Positions 3,821 through 5,184 of a stretch of DNA of 5,184 bases are shown here, in pieces. Location: NCBI GenBank assembly GCA_012961725.1, contig DTYU01000227.1:1-5184 (forward strand), read 5' to 3'. Made by a program: the position numbers and the translations under genes. Position 1 is the first letter of the stretch, and each line of letters begins with the position of its first letter. The stretch is from Desulfotomaculum sp. GTDB lineage: Bacteria > Bacillota > Desulfotomaculia > Desulfotomaculales > Ammonificaceae. The notes beneath the pieces are model-generated. The model saw nothing but the letters and a program-made list of their open reading frames with translations, was not told where the DNA came from and did not search any database.

Positions 3821-5184
3821 TCCATCACACCTGCCACAGTGCTCTTATAGCACCCCGCAATACCAGCGGTCAAGGCCTCGATCTGTGCCTCAATCTGGGC
3901 GGTGGTAAAGCCGTGCAAGACAATGGCCTTCGACGGACAGGCCGCCGCACACACGCCGCACCCTGCGCAAAGCGCCTCGTCGATCCTCGCGCGCAGCTTT
4001 TCTTTGTACTCCGCCATGGCGATGGCCGAGTAAGGGCATAAGGGCACACAGATACCGCACCCGCTGCATTTCTCCTGGTCTACTTCCGAAATCATCGGTT
4101 CAACAACGACCCTGCCAAAGGTAAGCGGCACCGCGGCGGCAGAAGAGGCTGCCCGGGCTTGCGAGATCGATTCCGGAATATCTTTCGGCCCCTGGGCGCA
4201 TCCTGCGATGTAGATGCCTTTCATCGATGTCTCAACCGGGTACAGCTTGGTGTGCAGCTCTTTCAAGAAGCCTTCGCTGCCAAGGGTGATACCCAATCGC
4301 CTGGCGAGTTCGTTGATTCCCTTGGGCGGCTCAATGGCCGTGGCAAGAACCACAAGGTCCGCCTCGAGTTCGACGGGGCCGCCGAAGTCCACGTCGAAGG
4401 CCCGTACCCGCAGCTGCTCACCCTCGAGGCGATCGATACCGCCGACCCTGCCTCTGATCATCTTGATGCCCAATTCACGGCAGTAAGTGTAGTATTCCTC
4501 AAACTCCTTACCGCCGGTTCGCACATCAATGAAGAAGATGTAAACGTTTACCTTCGGGTATTTCTCCTTGATCAGCCTGGCTTGTTTGAGCATGTACATG
4601 CAGCAAACCTTAGAGCAATAAGTGTGGTACTGCGGGTCCCTGCTGCCGACACAGGAGATAAAGGCAACCGTCTTCGGTTTTTCTCCGTCGGAAGGCCGCT
4701 TGAGTTCTCCTTCCGTAGGGCCGGTTGCGGAAAGAATTCTTTCGAACTGCATCGCGGTAATCACATTCGGAGATTCCGGCGAGTACTCTTTGAAGGGTGT
4801 CTTGTCCATGACCTGGAACCCGGCGGCCACGATGATGGTGCCGACTTTCACTGCCACGGTTTCACCGTCGGGGTCGAAGGCGATCGATCTGTCACACGCC
4901 TTGGTTGGGCAAACCTTTTCACAGGGAGCGAGAACAGGCTCACCCGTTTTGGAGTGGATCCTTGGTTTAGTCCCAATAGTGCGCTTGGCGCAATTGATAC
5001 ATCGGTCAATGTCAAGCACGGCCTTCTTAGGTACCGCCTGCGGAAACTGGATGTAGATCGCCTTGCGCTTATTCATGCCGTCATTGAACTCGTTGGGCAC
5101 CTTGGCCGGGCATGCGTCCACACAGGCGCCGCAGCCTGTACATCTCTTCCAGTCAACGTAAGTCTGCTTCTTCCTGACTTTAAC
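3817..5184 (-). CDS. hdrA: Heterodisulfide reductase-like subunit A (HdrA), FAD/iron-sulfur protein; 5' end beyond the right edge
   Basis: HdrA is the flavin-dependent bifurcating hub, taking electrons from MvhD and sending them to ferredoxin and to HdrBC. The last 455 residues are visible; the reading frame is open through the right edge. In order: an inserted ferredoxin-like region with CTGCGAC...DACPAKVP, then a second Cys group (CINC ... CEKVCPTKAC, bases 5001 to about 4896). The thioredoxin-reductase-like FAD/NAD(P) domain follows, with VGTIIVAAGF, FISCVGSRD, YCSKVCCMYMLKQA, FFIDVRTGGKEFEEYY, ADLVVLATAIEP and IYIAGCAQGPKDIPESI. The C-terminus carries two [4Fe-4S] motifs, CSGCGICVPLCP (about 4045-4080) and CAGCGVCAAACP (about 3935-3970). 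It ends in GFTTAQIEAQIEAL, a common HdrA tail. The N-terminal part, with the FAD GxGxxG motif, lies outside. The second Cys group has 22 residues between its second and third Cys. The stop overlaps mvhD as ATGA. HdrA identity is secure; the physiological acceptor is not visible. Confidence 0.95.
   Translation of the reverse strand, partial: VKVRKKQTYVDWKRCTGCGACVDACPAKVPNEFNDGMNKRKAIYIQFPQAVPKKAVLDIDRCINCAKRTIGTKPRIHSKTGEPVLAPCEKVCPTKACDRSIAFDPDGETVAVKVGTIIVAAGFQVMDKTPFKEYSPESPNVITAMQFERILSATGPTEGELKRPSDGEKPKTVAFISCVGSRDPQYHTYCSKVCCMYMLKQARLIKEKYPKVNVYIFFIDVRTGGKEFEEYYTYCRELGIKMIRGRVGGIDRLEGEQLRVRAFDVDFGGPVELEADLVVLATAIEPPKGINELARRLGITLGSEGFLKELHTKLYPVETSMKGIYIAGCAQGPKDIPESISQARAASSAAAVPLTFGRVVVEPMISEVDQEKCSGCGICVPLCPYSAIAMAEYKEKLRARIDEALCAGCGVCAAACPSKAIVLHGFTTAQIEAQIEALTAGIAGCYKSTVAGVME

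Overview
The window is dominated by one leftward (minus-strand) operon for an electron-bifurcating hydrogenase module. In transcription order it reads hdrA (5' end beyond the right edge), mvhD, mvhG, mvhA, then a stub of a hydrogenase maturation protease gene. These genes overlap or nearly touch, so they are almost certainly one transcript. Together they encode the H2-oxidising group 3c [NiFe] hydrogenase (MvhAG), the [2Fe-2S] linker MvhD and the flavin/iron-sulfur protein HdrA. In characterised systems HdrA splits electrons from H2 between a low-potential carrier (ferredoxin) and a higher-potential acceptor through HdrBC. HdrB and HdrC are not in this window and may lie upstream of hdrA.

Layout, left to right: the 3' end of a plus-strand tRNA (1-31, probably tRNA-Val); four tandem 14-bp repeats (40-95); two near-perfect inverted repeats (105-123 and 159-186); a minus-strand gene for an unrecognised 117-residue protein (259-612) with a good promoter candidate (708-736); an AT-rich non-coding stretch; the protease remnant (832-939); mvhA (951-2426); mvhG (2380-3387); mvhD (3380-3820); hdrA (3817 to the right edge).

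The organism looks like an anaerobic bacterium. The tRNA encodes its CCA, strong Shine-Dalgarno sites precede several genes, and a TATAAT-type promoter is present. An HdrA-MvhDGA operon with this base composition suits Peptococcaceae/Desulfotomaculia-type Bacillota (syntrophs or sulfate reducers) or another H2-cycling anaerobe. This placement is inference only.

The points most worth a second look concern the hydrogenase. The protease gene that should follow mvhA keeps only its N-terminal eleven residues, yet MvhA still carries a 29-residue C-terminal extension that such a protease would remove. MvhA departs from the usual signature at three positions around the active site while keeping all four Ni-binding cysteines. 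The mvhG/mvhA junction has a 47-bp overlap that a one-base change in an A5 tract would abolish. HdrA has a long loop inside one cysteine cluster motif.
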